From an uncultured Lachnospiraceae bacterium (GTDB lineage Bacteria; Bacillota; Clostridia; Lachnospirales; Lachnospiraceae): 56,438 bases of DNA. The notes under the pieces were generated by a model that was not told where the DNA came from, made no database searches, and was given only the letters and a program-made list of their open reading frames with translations. The stretch lies in the NCBI GenBank assembly GCA_910587085.1, contig CAJUMC010000017.1, positions 1-56,438 on the forward strand. The letters are read 5' to 3'. Shown in pieces: positions 7,561 through 15,183 of this stretch (the stretch's first letter is position 1; each line of letters opens with the position of its first letter). Made by a program: the position numbers and the translations under genes.

Positions 7561-9270
7561 ATGAAGGACAGACAGATGACGGATATGCAGAAAATGAGTT
7601 CGCGGGTCAATATTTTTTTCAGTATGGCCCTGCTCGTATTTAATACCTTTTATTTTGTTGAGCAGGGAGAAAGAGCGATTATTTTCTGGATCGTTTTTTC
7701 CGGTGTTACATTTCTGCTTGACCTGCTGCTCGGCATGCCGCTGTTTTCAAACCGCCGCCATGTCTGGATCGGACTGCGCATCTTCGAGCTTCTGATGTAC
7801 GCGGTCGCCTTTAATCTGGAGAGATACAATGCAGGGCTTGCCCTGAACAGTCTTGCCATGCTTCTGCTGCTGTTCCAGCTCGTCTTTTCTTTTGATTACG
7901 GGGATATTTATACAAGAGTAATCACAACCATTCTGGGTATCCTTCCCGCCGCCGTTGTGCTGATTATAAACATGCTTCTGACCACGATGGAAACGAGGGA
8001 AATTTTTGAGCGCACGGGGATACTTGCCTGTCTGACTGCATTGTGCGCGGTCTTGAGCAGCATGGCCGTTCTCGAGATGAATAAAATCGAACAGAAGCTG
8101 TTTGAGCAGAGAAGGCTTGTGGACAACACGAAGGAGATCAACGAGGAACTAAAGCAGCATCAGGAGAAGGTCAAGAGGGCGAATGCGGAGCTCGGAGTCC
8201 AGAAAATCAAGCTGGAAACGGCTTACAACCGCATCAACAGCGCAAATACCGAGATGATTCTTCAGAACGGAATCCTGAAGGCGATGGCCTCTGTAATCGA
8301 GGCGGAGAAGCTGCTGTCCATTATGACTGCGTCGCTGAAGGATGAGCTGAAGCTGAACTGCTGCGCGATCCTTCTGAAAAAGGATGCGGTGCTGAACGAT
8401 GAGCCGCTCTGCAGCATACAGTCCATTTTTTCCGCGGACGGCGAGGAAATGCTTTGCACGGCGATTAAGGAAAATGTGATGGACGATTACCTGGCGCAGC
8501 GGGGCGGATATGTTGATAATCATGTGCGTGCGGACAGTTACCGTTTTCTGGATGACCGCAGCGCCGGATCGCTGCTTATTCTTCCTATTGAGAAGGAGGA
8601 ACAGATTATAGGGGGCCTGCTTGCTATTCATACAAGATATGATTTCTTTACGGAAAACCGCATGTTTTTCGATACAATTATGGCTCAGTTTATAATTGCG
8701 CTGGACAATGCGGGCCTCTATGCAAAAATGCAGCACATGGCAGTGTGCGACGGTCTGACCGGCATTTACAACCGAGGGCATCTGAATCTGAAGATGGATC
8801 AGTTTATCCGGACGGCGGAGGAGGAAAAAACACCGCTTTCCATCGCACTGTTTGATATCGACCATTTCAAGCGGGTCAACGATACCTACGGGCACCTGTT
8901 CGGTGATCTTGTCATCAAAACAATCGCCGGTTTTGCCAATGAGATGGCAAAAAAGTACAAAGGATTTGCGGCGAGATACGGCGGTGAGGAGTTCGTTCTT
9001 GCATTTCCGGGCAAGGATGTAGAAACCTGCTGCGAGATTGTGGAGGAGATGCGCAGCAATGTACACAGCATGAAGCTTGATTATGACGGCGTATATGTTT
9101 CCGTCAATGTCAGCGTCGGCGTTACCGGCTATCCGCAGTGCTGTGAAAAGGCTTCCGTACTGCTGGAGCATGCGGACTGGGCAATGTATTATTCGAAGAA
9201 GCACGGGCGGGATCAGGTGACTGTGGACAGCGCCGAAATCCGCGGGCAGCTTGGACTCACCGAGGTATGA
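7561..9270 (+). CDS. Membrane diguanylate cyclase (5-6 TM, coiled coil, GAF, GGDEF)
   Basis: Predicted to make cyclic di-GMP from two GTP. Roughly the first 185 residues hold several membrane segments. A charged coiled coil (about 195-240) leads to a GAF-like sensory domain (about 245-390) and a C-terminal GGDEF domain. The active-site motif is intact, GGEEF at residues 474-478, with upstream metal and substrate elements (FDIDHFKRVND, YGHLFGD). The inhibitory RxxD site expected just before the motif is not seen (KYKG in its place), so product inhibition may be absent. The start at 7561 was chosen from a GGGAAGG site and the end of the upstream gene, giving 569 residues. It probably shares a transcript with the FtsA-like gene. 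Confidence 0.88.
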   Translation: MKDRQMTDMQKMSSRVNIFFSMALLVFNTFYFVEQGERAIIFWIVFSGVTFLLDLLLGMPLFSNRRHVWIGLRIFELLMYAVAFNLERYNAGLALNSLAMLLLLFQLVFSFDYGDIYTRVITTILGILPAAVVLIINMLLTTMETREIFERTGILACLTALCAVLSSMAVLEMNKIEQKLFEQRRLVDNTKEINEELKQHQEKVKRANAELGVQKIKLETAYNRINSANTEMILQNGILKAMASVIEAEKLLSIMTASLKDELKLNCCAILLKKDAVLNDEPLCSIQSIFSADGEEMLCTAIKENVMDDYLAQRGGYVDNHVRADSYRFLDDRSAGSLLILPIEKEEQIIGGLLAIHTRYDFFTENRMFFDTIMAQFIIALDNAGLYAKMQHMAVCDGLTGIYNRGHLNLKMDQFIRTAEEEKTPLSIALFDIDHFKRVNDTYGHLFGDLVIKTIAGFANEMAKKYKGFAARYGGEEFVLAFPGKDVETCCEIVEEMRSNVHSMKLDYDGVYVSVNVSVGVTGYPQCCEKASVLLEHADWAMYYSKKHGRDQVTVDSAEIRGQLGLTEV

Positions 9271-9427
9271 CCGGCAGCAGCAAAAATGCTGCCGCCTGCC
9301 GCCGGAAGATGGTCTGCAGAAAAATTTTCATAAAAGATAACCTGAGCAAGGAGCAAACAAAAAAAGGCTGCGGCAGTTCGCACGCTGACAGTGCGCCGCG
9401 GCGGGGGATAAGAAAGGGGGAAGCAAA
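9271..9427. other. Short intergenic region with small hairpin
   Basis: An 8-bp hairpin (CGGCAGCA at 9272-9279 with TGCTGCCG at 9287-9294) directly follows the stop of the GGDEF gene. There is no T-tract, so it may be a weak terminator or an mRNA-stabilising end. Confidence 0.4.
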
Positions 9428-11023
9428 ATGAAACTGACCTTTATCGGGGCGGCTCACGAAGTTACGGGAAGCTGCCATCATCTTTCGGCATGCGGTAAGA
9501 ATATTCTTCTGGACTGCGGCATGGAACAGGGAGCGGATATCTATGAGAACGCGGAGCTGCCGGTTGCGCCGTCGGAGATCGACTATGTTTTTCTTTCGCA
9601 CGCGCATATCGACCATTCCGGCCTGATCCCGTATCTGTATGCCCACGGGTTCCGCGGGAGCGTTTTCGCGACGGTGGCAACGACGGATCTCTGCGGGATC
9701 ATGCTGCGCGACAGCGCGCACATTCAGATGTTCGAGGCGGAATGGCGCAACCGGAAGGGGAAGCGCGCGGGGCATGAGGAATATGTGCCGCTGTATGAGA
9801 TGAAGGACGCGGTCGGCGTAATGTACCAGTTTGTGCCGTGCGCATACAACAGGATTATCGACGTCTGCGAGGGAATTAAAATCCGTTTTATTGATGTCGG
9901 GCATCTGCTCGGCTCGGCCAGCATTGAAATCTGGCTTACCGAGGAGGAGCATACGACGAAGGTTGTGTTTTCCGGAGATATCGGCAACCTGAACCAGCCG
10001 ATCATCAAGGACCCGTCCTATATCACGGAGGCGGACTACGTTATTATGGAGTCGACGTACGGCGACCGGATGCATGAGGGCAATGCGGACAATGTCGCAA
10101 CGCTGGCGGCGATTATTCGGGAAACCTTTGAGCGGGGCGGAAATGTTGTGATCCCGTCCTTCGCGGTCGGAAGGACGCAGGAAATTCTGTACTTTATCCG
10201 CCAGATCAAACAGGAACAAATGCTTCCGGAATTTGAGGATTTTGAGGTGTATGTGGACAGCCCGCTCGCGGTGGAAGCCACAAATATTTTCCATCGCAAC
10301 GTCGAAGAATGTTTCGATGAGGAGGCGATGGCGCTTGTGCGCCGCGGCATCAACCCGATCCAGTTTCCTGGGCTGAAAATTGCGGTATCCGCAGAGGAGT
10401 CCAAGGCGATCAATTTTGATACCAGGCCGAAGGTGATTGTTTCGGCGTCCGGCATGTGCGAGGCGGGCCGCATCAAGCACCATTTAAAGCATAATCTCTG
10501 GCGTCCGGAATCGACGATCCTGTTTGTCGGTTATCAGGCGAACGGCACGCTCGGCAGGGCAATTTACGAGGGTGCGAAGGAGGTAAAGCTTTTCGGAGAG
10601 GCGATCGAGGTACGCGCGCAGATCCGCAAGTTTGTCGGGATCAGCGGCCATGCGGACAAAAACGGGCTGATCCGTTTTATCCGTGCGTTTGAAAAGCGGC
10701 CGCATAAGGTGTTTGTCGTGCACGGAGAGGATTCCGTGACGGAGAGCTTTGCGGCATGCCTTCGCAACGAGTACAGCCTTAACGCAGTTGCGCCGTTTAC
10801 CGGATCGGTGTACAGTCTGAAGGACGGAGCGCTGCTGACGGAAGGCTGCATGAAAAAGTTGGAGAAGGTTTCGAAGCAGCAGGCGGGCGGTGTATTTGCA
10901 CGGCTTCTGGCCGCCGGTCAGCGCCTCCTCACCGTTATTCGTCACAACGAACACGGAGCAAACAAGGATCTTGCCCGCTTTGCCGACCAGATCAACGCGA
11001 TGTGCGACAAGTGGGATCGGTAA
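9428..11023 (+). CDS. Metallo-beta-lactamase/beta-CASP ribonuclease-like protein
   Basis: A 531-residue soluble protein of the beta-CASP RNase family (RNase J/CPSF-73 relatives; YsgN/MBL-Zn hydrolase type). The zinc motif HAHIDH lies at residues 58-63. Further ligands are in SGDIGN, and the beta-CASP cassette runs from about residue 200 (ESTYGDR, then SASGMCEAGR and SGHADKNGL). The C-terminal tail of about 70 residues is basic. Substrate is not predictable; family members cleave RNA. The ribosome site is a run of G (AAAGGGGG) about nine bases before the ATG. It converges with sigG, 51 bases downstream. Confidence 0.85.
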   Translation: MKLTFIGAAHEVTGSCHHLSACGKNILLDCGMEQGADIYENAELPVAPSEIDYVFLSHAHIDHSGLIPYLYAHGFRGSVFATVATTDLCGIMLRDSAHIQMFEAEWRNRKGKRAGHEEYVPLYEMKDAVGVMYQFVPCAYNRIIDVCEGIKIRFIDVGHLLGSASIEIWLTEEEHTTKVVFSGDIGNLNQPIIKDPSYITEADYVIMESTYGDRMHEGNADNVATLAAIIRETFERGGNVVIPSFAVGRTQEILYFIRQIKQEQMLPEFEDFEVYVDSPLAVEATNIFHRNVEECFDEEAMALVRRGINPIQFPGLKIAVSAEESKAINFDTRPKVIVSASGMCEAGRIKHHLKHNLWRPESTILFVGYQANGTLGRAIYEGAKEVKLFGEAIEVRAQIRKFVGISGHADKNGLIRFIRAFEKRPHKVFVVHGEDSVTESFAACLRNEYSLNAVAPFTGSVYSLKDGALLTEGCMKKLEKVSKQQAGGVFARLLAAGQRLLTVIRHNEHGANKDLARFADQINAMCDKWDR

Positions 11024-11074
11024 CGAGATCCTTTCGGATTATTGTCTTAAAAATCAGTTCCTTTGCAAATTTTA

Positions 11075-11857
11075 TTATCGAGAACTGAGATAATTTTTCA
11101 TATTTTTTAATGCGTTTTTTTCAAGACGGCTGACCTGAGCCTGGGAAATATTAATTTCTTCCGCTACCTCCATCTGGGTTTTTCCCTGAAAATAGCGGAG
11201 GCGGATGATATTGTTCTCCCGCTCGGGCAGCCGTTTCATCGCCTCTCTTAAAGAAATTTCTTCAATCCAGTTCTCCTCCCGGTTTTTTTTATCGCTTACC
11301 TGATCCATAATATAGAGAGCATCGCCGCCCTCGGAGTAAACGGGCTCGTACAGGGAAACCGGCGTCTGGATGGCGTCCATGCAGCTGACAATATCCTCGC
11401 GGGAGAGGCCGGAGGCGGAGGAAAGCTCCTCCATCGAGGGTTCACGGTTGTTTTCCCGGATAAATGCCTCGCGCGCATAGATGACCTTGTAGGCGTTGTC
11501 ACGCAGAGAGCGTGAGACGCGGATGGAATTGTTGTCCCTCAGATAGCGTCGGATCTCCCCGATTATCATTGGAACAGCGTAGGTTGAAAAACGGACCCCC
11601 TGGGAGGTATCAAAATTGTCGATCGCTTTCATCAGACCGATGCATCCGATCTGAAACAGATCGTCCACATTTTCGTTGCTTGAGGAGAAGCGCTGGATAA
11701 TGCTCAGCACAAGGCGGAGATTGCCTTCGATATACAGTTCCCGTGCGCGTGGGTCCCCCGCCTTGATGCGCTGAAACAGCGCCTCCTTTTCTTCATTATT
11801 GATAAGCGGCAGCTTGGAAGTGTTTACGCCGCAGATTTCAACCTTGTACATTGCCAT
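11075..11857 (-). CDS. sigG: RNA polymerase sporulation sigma factor SigG
   Basis: The late forespore sigma factor, 260 residues. The N-terminus KVEICGVNTSKLP is diagnostic for sigma-G. Regions 2 (VDDLFQIGCIGLMKAIDNFD, RFSTYAVPMIIGEIRRYLRD), 3 and 4 (GKTQMEVAEEINISQAQVSR) are all present. It directs forespore genes after engulfment, so the organism very likely forms endospores. A strong GAGGTGAG site precedes the start. In many clostridia sigG follows spoIIGA and sigE; here it stands alone, convergent with the beta-CASP gene and divergent from the Mrp operon. The upstream region has a candidate forespore promoter. Confidence 0.95.
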   Translation of the reverse strand: MAMYKVEICGVNTSKLPLINNEEKEALFQRIKAGDPRARELYIEGNLRLVLSIIQRFSSSNENVDDLFQIGCIGLMKAIDNFDTSQGVRFSTYAVPMIIGEIRRYLRDNNSIRVSRSLRDNAYKVIYAREAFIRENNREPSMEELSSASGLSREDIVSCMDAIQTPVSLYEPVYSEGGDALYIMDQVSDKKNREENWIEEISLREAMKRLPERENNIIRLRYFQGKTQMEVAEEINISQAQVSRLEKNALKNMKNYLSSR

Positions 11858-11894
11858 AGATACTCACCTCGTGTTTTGAAATGAATGGGAGTGT

Positions 11895-11922
11895 TAATAA
11901 TAGCTGGTAAAATAGAGAATGC
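11895..11922 (-). promoter_or_regulatory. Candidate sigma-F/sigma-G-type promoter of sigG
   Basis: On the minus strand a GCATT box (11922-11918) precedes a TATTATTA-like box (about 11902-11895) by about 15 bases, some 40 bases before the sigG start. This resembles forespore sigma-factor sites, and sigG is autoregulated in Bacillus. No sigma-A boxes are obvious in the same place. Confidence 0.4.
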
Positions 11923-12032
11923 TCATTTTGTCAGGGTTTTATTCGCGGCGTCCCGGAAAAAGAGCGGATTGGGCAGACCGAAAACGACAGGGGAAATTAT
12001 TAAATTTCTGTAAATCTTATCAGAAGCCGCAG

Positions 12033-12061
12033 TTGACATTAAAATACGACAGGATTATAAT
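12033..12061 (+). promoter_or_regulatory. Perfect consensus sigma-A promoter of the Mrp-type operon
   Basis: TTGACA (12033-12038), a 17-base spacer and TATAAT (12056-12061). It is expected to drive the ten-gene antiporter operon from about 12068. Such a match implies strong basal expression unless a repressor acts. Confidence 0.85.
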
Positions 12062-12174
12062 GGATTAGCCATTTTAGCAGATGGATTTGAAAAAGCTCAG
12101 ATTTTAAGGCGGCAAACGGAAACGGTACGGGCCGAGGTGGCCCGGCGGCCGGATATACGGAAATGGAGAATATA

Positions 12175-12765
12175 ATGTTTGTACTAATGTTTGCTTTATG
12201 GATTATTTTTAACGGGAGATTTACGGCAGAAATCGCTCTGTTCGGACTTGCGGTATCGGCGCTTGTTTTCTGGTTCCTGTGCAGATTTATGGACTACAGC
12301 CTGAAAAAGGAGGCCGGCGCATACCGCGGTTTGGTTTTCGGGCTGAAATATATAGTACTTTTAATTTGTGAAATTTTTAAAGCAAATTTTTATGTAATGA
12401 ATTTGATATTATCATCAAAATATATAATTGAACCAAAGCTTCTGCGTTTCCGCACCGGACTTAAGGAGGAGGCGGCGAGGGTGGTGCTGGCGAATTCCAT
12501 TACTCTGACGCCGGGCACCATTACAGTGACGCTCGAAGAGGATGAATATCTTGTGCACTGTCTGGACAGGGAACTCGGCGAGGGCATTGAGAGCTGTTCC
12601 TTCGAAAAGAGGCTGGAGGAGCTGGAGCGGATGAAAACCGGAACCGACAAATCAAAGCAGGGAGCTTCCGCGGAGAAAGCGGCTGCCGGGACAGAGCAGA
12701 CAAAACTCGGAAAACACAGCGAGCCGAAGCGCGGCGGAAGCAGAAGGGAGAGGGGAAGGACATGA
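12175..12765 (+). CDS. mrpE: Mrp-type antiporter subunit E (MnhE/MrpE)
   Basis: The first gene of the Mrp-type cation/proton antiporter operon. The N-terminal hydrophobic part (FALWIIFNGRFT, then a second helix near 35) and the central LTPGTITVTLEEDEYLVHCL block are hallmarks of MnhE. The C-terminal 50 residues are a charged, low-complexity tail (lysine, glutamate, alanine) that is longer than usual. The start at 12175 (196 residues) is preferred over ATG 12163 because a GGAG site lies six bases before it. The stop overlaps the next start by 4 bases. Mrp complexes exchange Na+ for protons across the membrane. Confidence 0.88.
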   Translation: MFVLMFALWIIFNGRFTAEIALFGLAVSALVFWFLCRFMDYSLKKEAGAYRGLVFGLKYIVLLICEIFKANFYVMNLILSSKYIIEPKLLRFRTGLKEEAARVVLANSITLTPGTITVTLEEDEYLVHCLDRELGEGIESCSFEKRLEELERMKTGTDKSKQGASAEKAAAGTEQTKLGKHSEPKRGGSRRERGRT

Positions 12766-13139
12766 ATCAGGCTTGCGATATTTTTCTGACGGCGGTTATC
12801 GTTGTGCTCGGAATCCTCTGCCTGCTCTGCGTCGTGCGCTCGATTATCGGGCCGAGGATTGCGGACCGCATTGTCGCAGTCAATATGATCGGTACGATGA
12901 CGATGATGATTATCGCGATTCTTACGGTGAAAATGAAGGAGGGCTTTCTCGCCGACGTCGCGATTATCTACGCGATGATCAGCTTTCTGGCCGTTGTTGT
13001 GCTTGTAAAGGTATATCTTGGCGTATACAGGGAACGCGAGGCAAAGGAACATGCCGGGGAACCGGCGTCCGAAAACGGAGCCGGCGCTTCTGCACCGGCC
13101 GCCGCAATCTTCGACAGGGTGGACAGGGAGGAAAAATAG
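12762..13139 (+). CDS. mrpF: Mrp-type antiporter subunit F (MnhF/MrpF)
   Basis: A 125-residue protein with three membrane helices. The family core is CVVRSIIGPRIADRIVAVN followed by FLADVAIIYAMISFLAVVVL. The last 35 residues are a polar, alanine-rich cytoplasmic tail that typical MrpF (about 90 residues) lacks. It overlaps mrpE by 4 bases, so the two are translationally coupled. It is a small structural subunit of the antiporter complex. Confidence 0.88.
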   Translation: MNQACDIFLTAVIVVLGILCLLCVVRSIIGPRIADRIVAVNMIGTMTMMIIAILTVKMKEGFLADVAIIYAMISFLAVVVLVKVYLGVYREREAKEHAGEPASENGAGASAPAAAIFDRVDREEK

Positions 13140-13140
13140 T

Positions 13141-13473
13141 ATGGAATGGCTGCGTTTTATAACCGGAGGGGCCTGCATTCTGTTCGGACTTGCGGTCGCC
13201 TGCATTTCCGTTATCGGCAACTTCAAGTTTAAATATGTATTGAACAGAATGCATGCTGCAGCGATGAACGACACGCTCGGTATCCTGTTTGTGCTGCTTG
13301 GTCTGATTGTGATAAACGGGTGGAATTTCACCTCTCTGAAATTATTTATCATTATATGCTTTTTCTGGATGGCGAGCCCGGTGACGGCGCATCTGGTCGC
13401 GCGCCTTGAGGTTGTGACGGACCGGGAGCGGGTGGAAAAGGAATGCGAGGTGGCAGAAGATGTCAGGCTTTAA
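13141..13473 (+). CDS. mrpG: Mrp-type antiporter subunit G (MnhG/MrpG)
   Basis: A 110-residue protein with three membrane helices of the MnhG/YufB family: an early helix after the start, then NRMHAAAMNDTLGILFVLLG, and a last helix with WMASPVTAHLVAR, all typical. The start at 13141 is set by a GGGAGG site nine bases upstream; an extension to 13018 overlaps mrpF and is not family-like. The stop overlaps the next gene's start by 14 bases. Confidence 0.88.
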   Translation: MEWLRFITGGACILFGLAVACISVIGNFKFKYVLNRMHAAAMNDTLGILFVLLGLIVINGWNFTSLKLFIIICFFWMASPVTAHLVARLEVVTDRERVEKECEVAEDVRL

Positions 13474-13759
13474 GGCGATATTGCTGCTTATCCTGATTCT
13501 GTGCGCACTTGCAACCAGCATCAGCAGAAATCTGCTGACCTCGGTTGTGATTTTTATGTCGTACAGTCTGGTAATGTGCATTATATGGATTCTTCTTGAA
13601 TCGCCGGATCTGGCGATTACGGAAGCGGCGGTGGGCGCCGGCGTAACGAGCGTTCTGTTTTTTGTAACCCTGAAAAAAATTCATGCGATGGATCAGAGGA
13701 AGAACGCGGAGGAAGAGGAGGAAGAGGAGCGGGATGAGCAGGATCAGGCCGGATTATGA
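13460..13759 (+). CDS. DUF4040 (MbhD-like) antiporter subunit
   Basis: A 99-residue protein with three hydrophobic helices ending in SPDLAITEAAVGAGVTSVLF, the conserved block of DUF4040. That block forms part of the C-terminus of classical MrpA and is the separate subunit MbhD in membrane-bound hydrogenases. The last 25 residues are almost all acidic or polar. Its presence as a separate gene shows that MrpA is split here, as in the Mbh/archaeal arrangement. It overlaps mrpG and the following gene. Confidence 0.82.
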   Translation: MSGFKAILLLILILCALATSISRNLLTSVVIFMSYSLVMCIIWILLESPDLAITEAAVGAGVTSVLFFVTLKKIHAMDQRKNAEEEEEEERDEQDQAGL

Positions 13760-14780
13760 AATGACAAAATGGCGCCGGTTTCAGCGTTTTGTGAACGGGG
13801 AGGAACTGCCGGAGGACGAAAGGAAGCGCCAGGAATTCCTTCATGCCGCAAGAGAGAAGAGCGCGCGGCGGGAAGAGGAGCAGGCGGCGTTCTTTCTGCG
13901 GCAGAAGGAGGAGCGCGCGAGCTTCCGGAAATACTGGAAGGAACAGGAGCGCAGAGAGCTCGAGCGGGCTCTGAAAGAGCGTGAAAACTGGGCGGACACA
14001 AAGGGTGTCAAACTGTTTCGGCGATTTTACCATGCCGTTTCCATTATTATCTGCATATCGGTGATCGCGGTGCTGCTGGCCGTGGTTGCAGAGCTCCCGG
14101 CTTTCGGTTCCGGCGGCACGCCGGCAAACGGCAACGAGGTAGCGGAGCGCTACATCGTGAAGGGCCAGGAGGAAACCGGGGCAGTCAACATTGTGACCGG
14201 GATGATCCTCGATTACCGTGCATTTGACACGCTCGGAGAGTCGCATGTGCTCTTTATCGCGGCATGCACCGTGCTGATTCTGCTGCGCATCGACCATGGA
14301 GCGGACGGCAGGCCGACACAGGCGAAGCTGGAAGCGGAGGAGGATGACCGGCAGTTTGAGCCGAAAAACGACAGAATACTTCAGAAAACAGCATTTTTTC
14401 TCGTTCCATGCATTATTATTTTCGGTATTTACGTGATTCTGAACGGTCATATTTCGCCCGGCGGCGGTTTTTCCGGCGGTGCGATTATCGGTGCGGGGCT
14501 GATACTCCATTTAAATGCGTTCGGCTTCCGGAAAACGGAGCGTTTTTTCACATACCGGGTATTTCAGACCGTTACGCTCTGCTCGCTGCTCTTTTATTCC
14601 GCGGCGAAATGCTATTCCTTTTACTGCGGGGCCAACCATCTGGAGAGCGGCATTCCACTCGGAACGCCGGGTAGTATCCTGAGCAGCGGGCTGATCCTGC
14701 CGCTCAATATCTGTGTGGGATGTGTTGTGGCATGTACAATGTATACATTTTACGCAATTTTTCGGAAGGGCGGAATCTGA
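13734..14780 (+). CDS. MbhE-MrpB fusion subunit with charged N-terminal arm
   Basis: A 348-residue protein. The first ~95 residues are extremely charged (arginine/glutamate-rich, likely helical) and cytoplasmic. A membrane helix then leads to an MbhE-like block (VNIVTGMILDYRAFDTLGE) that elsewhere is the end of MrpA. From about residue 220 an MnhB/MrpB domain follows (HISPGGGFSGGAIIGAGLIL and four helices). Two antiporter parts are therefore fused. The start at 13734 has an AGAGGAG site five bases upstream and overlaps the previous gene by 26 bases; ATG 13758 is an alternative. The charged arm is unusual for either family. Confidence 0.8.
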   Translation: MSRIRPDYEMTKWRRFQRFVNGEELPEDERKRQEFLHAAREKSARREEEQAAFFLRQKEERASFRKYWKEQERRELERALKERENWADTKGVKLFRRFYHAVSIIICISVIAVLLAVVAELPAFGSGGTPANGNEVAERYIVKGQEETGAVNIVTGMILDYRAFDTLGESHVLFIAACTVLILLRIDHGADGRPTQAKLEAEEDDRQFEPKNDRILQKTAFFLVPCIIIFGIYVILNGHISPGGGFSGGAIIGAGLILHLNAFGFRKTERFFTYRVFQTVTLCSLLFYSAAKCYSFYCGANHLESGIPLGTPGSILSSGLILPLNICVGCVVACTMYTFYAIFRKGGI

Positions 14781-14781
14781 G

Positions 14782-15177
14782 ATGGACAATCTGTTCAATA
14801 ATTTTTATGAGGCGGTCGCGGTCATTCTGTTCGGCATCGGATTTACAACACTTCTGTTTCACCGGAACATGATTAAAAAGATTATCGGACTGAATATTAT
14901 GGACACTGCGGTCTACCTTTTTCTCGCCGCAAAGGGCTATATTGACGGGCGCAGAGCGCCGGTGCCGGACGGGCCGGATGCCTCGCGTCTGGTGACGGAC
15001 TACATCAATCCGGTTCCCTCGGGACTTGTGCTGACCGGCATTGTCGTATCGGTCAGCGTGACGGCGGTGATGCTCGCTCTTACGATCCGGCTTTACCGGA
15101 GGTATCACACGCTGGATATCGACCGGATTACGATACTTGCAAAGCAGGAAAAATACAGGGAAACGGACAGGGAATGA
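14782..15177 (+). CDS. mrpC: Mrp-type antiporter subunit C (MnhC/NuoK-like)
   Basis: A 131-residue protein with three membrane helices related to NuoK. The motif FGIGFTTLLFHRNMIKKIIG with GLNIMDTAVYLF is typical of MnhC, and a late helix follows DYINPVPSGLVLTGIVVSVS. The start at 14782 lies one base after the previous stop. It forms part of the proton/cation path with the large antiporter-like subunits. Confidence 0.87.
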   Translation: MDNLFNNFYEAVAVILFGIGFTTLLFHRNMIKKIIGLNIMDTAVYLFLAAKGYIDGRRAPVPDGPDASRLVTDYINPVPSGLVLTGIVVSVSVTAVMLALTIRLYRRYHTLDIDRITILAKQEKYRETDRE

Positions 15178-15183
15178 GATAAG

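Larger units (their letters stand above)
11858..12174. other. Divergent promoter region between sigG and the Mrp operon
   Basis: No gene is present. It holds the candidate forespore promoter of sigG on the minus strand and the perfect sigma-A promoter of the Mrp operon on the plus strand. The Mrp leader is about 105 bases long. Confidence 0.7.
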
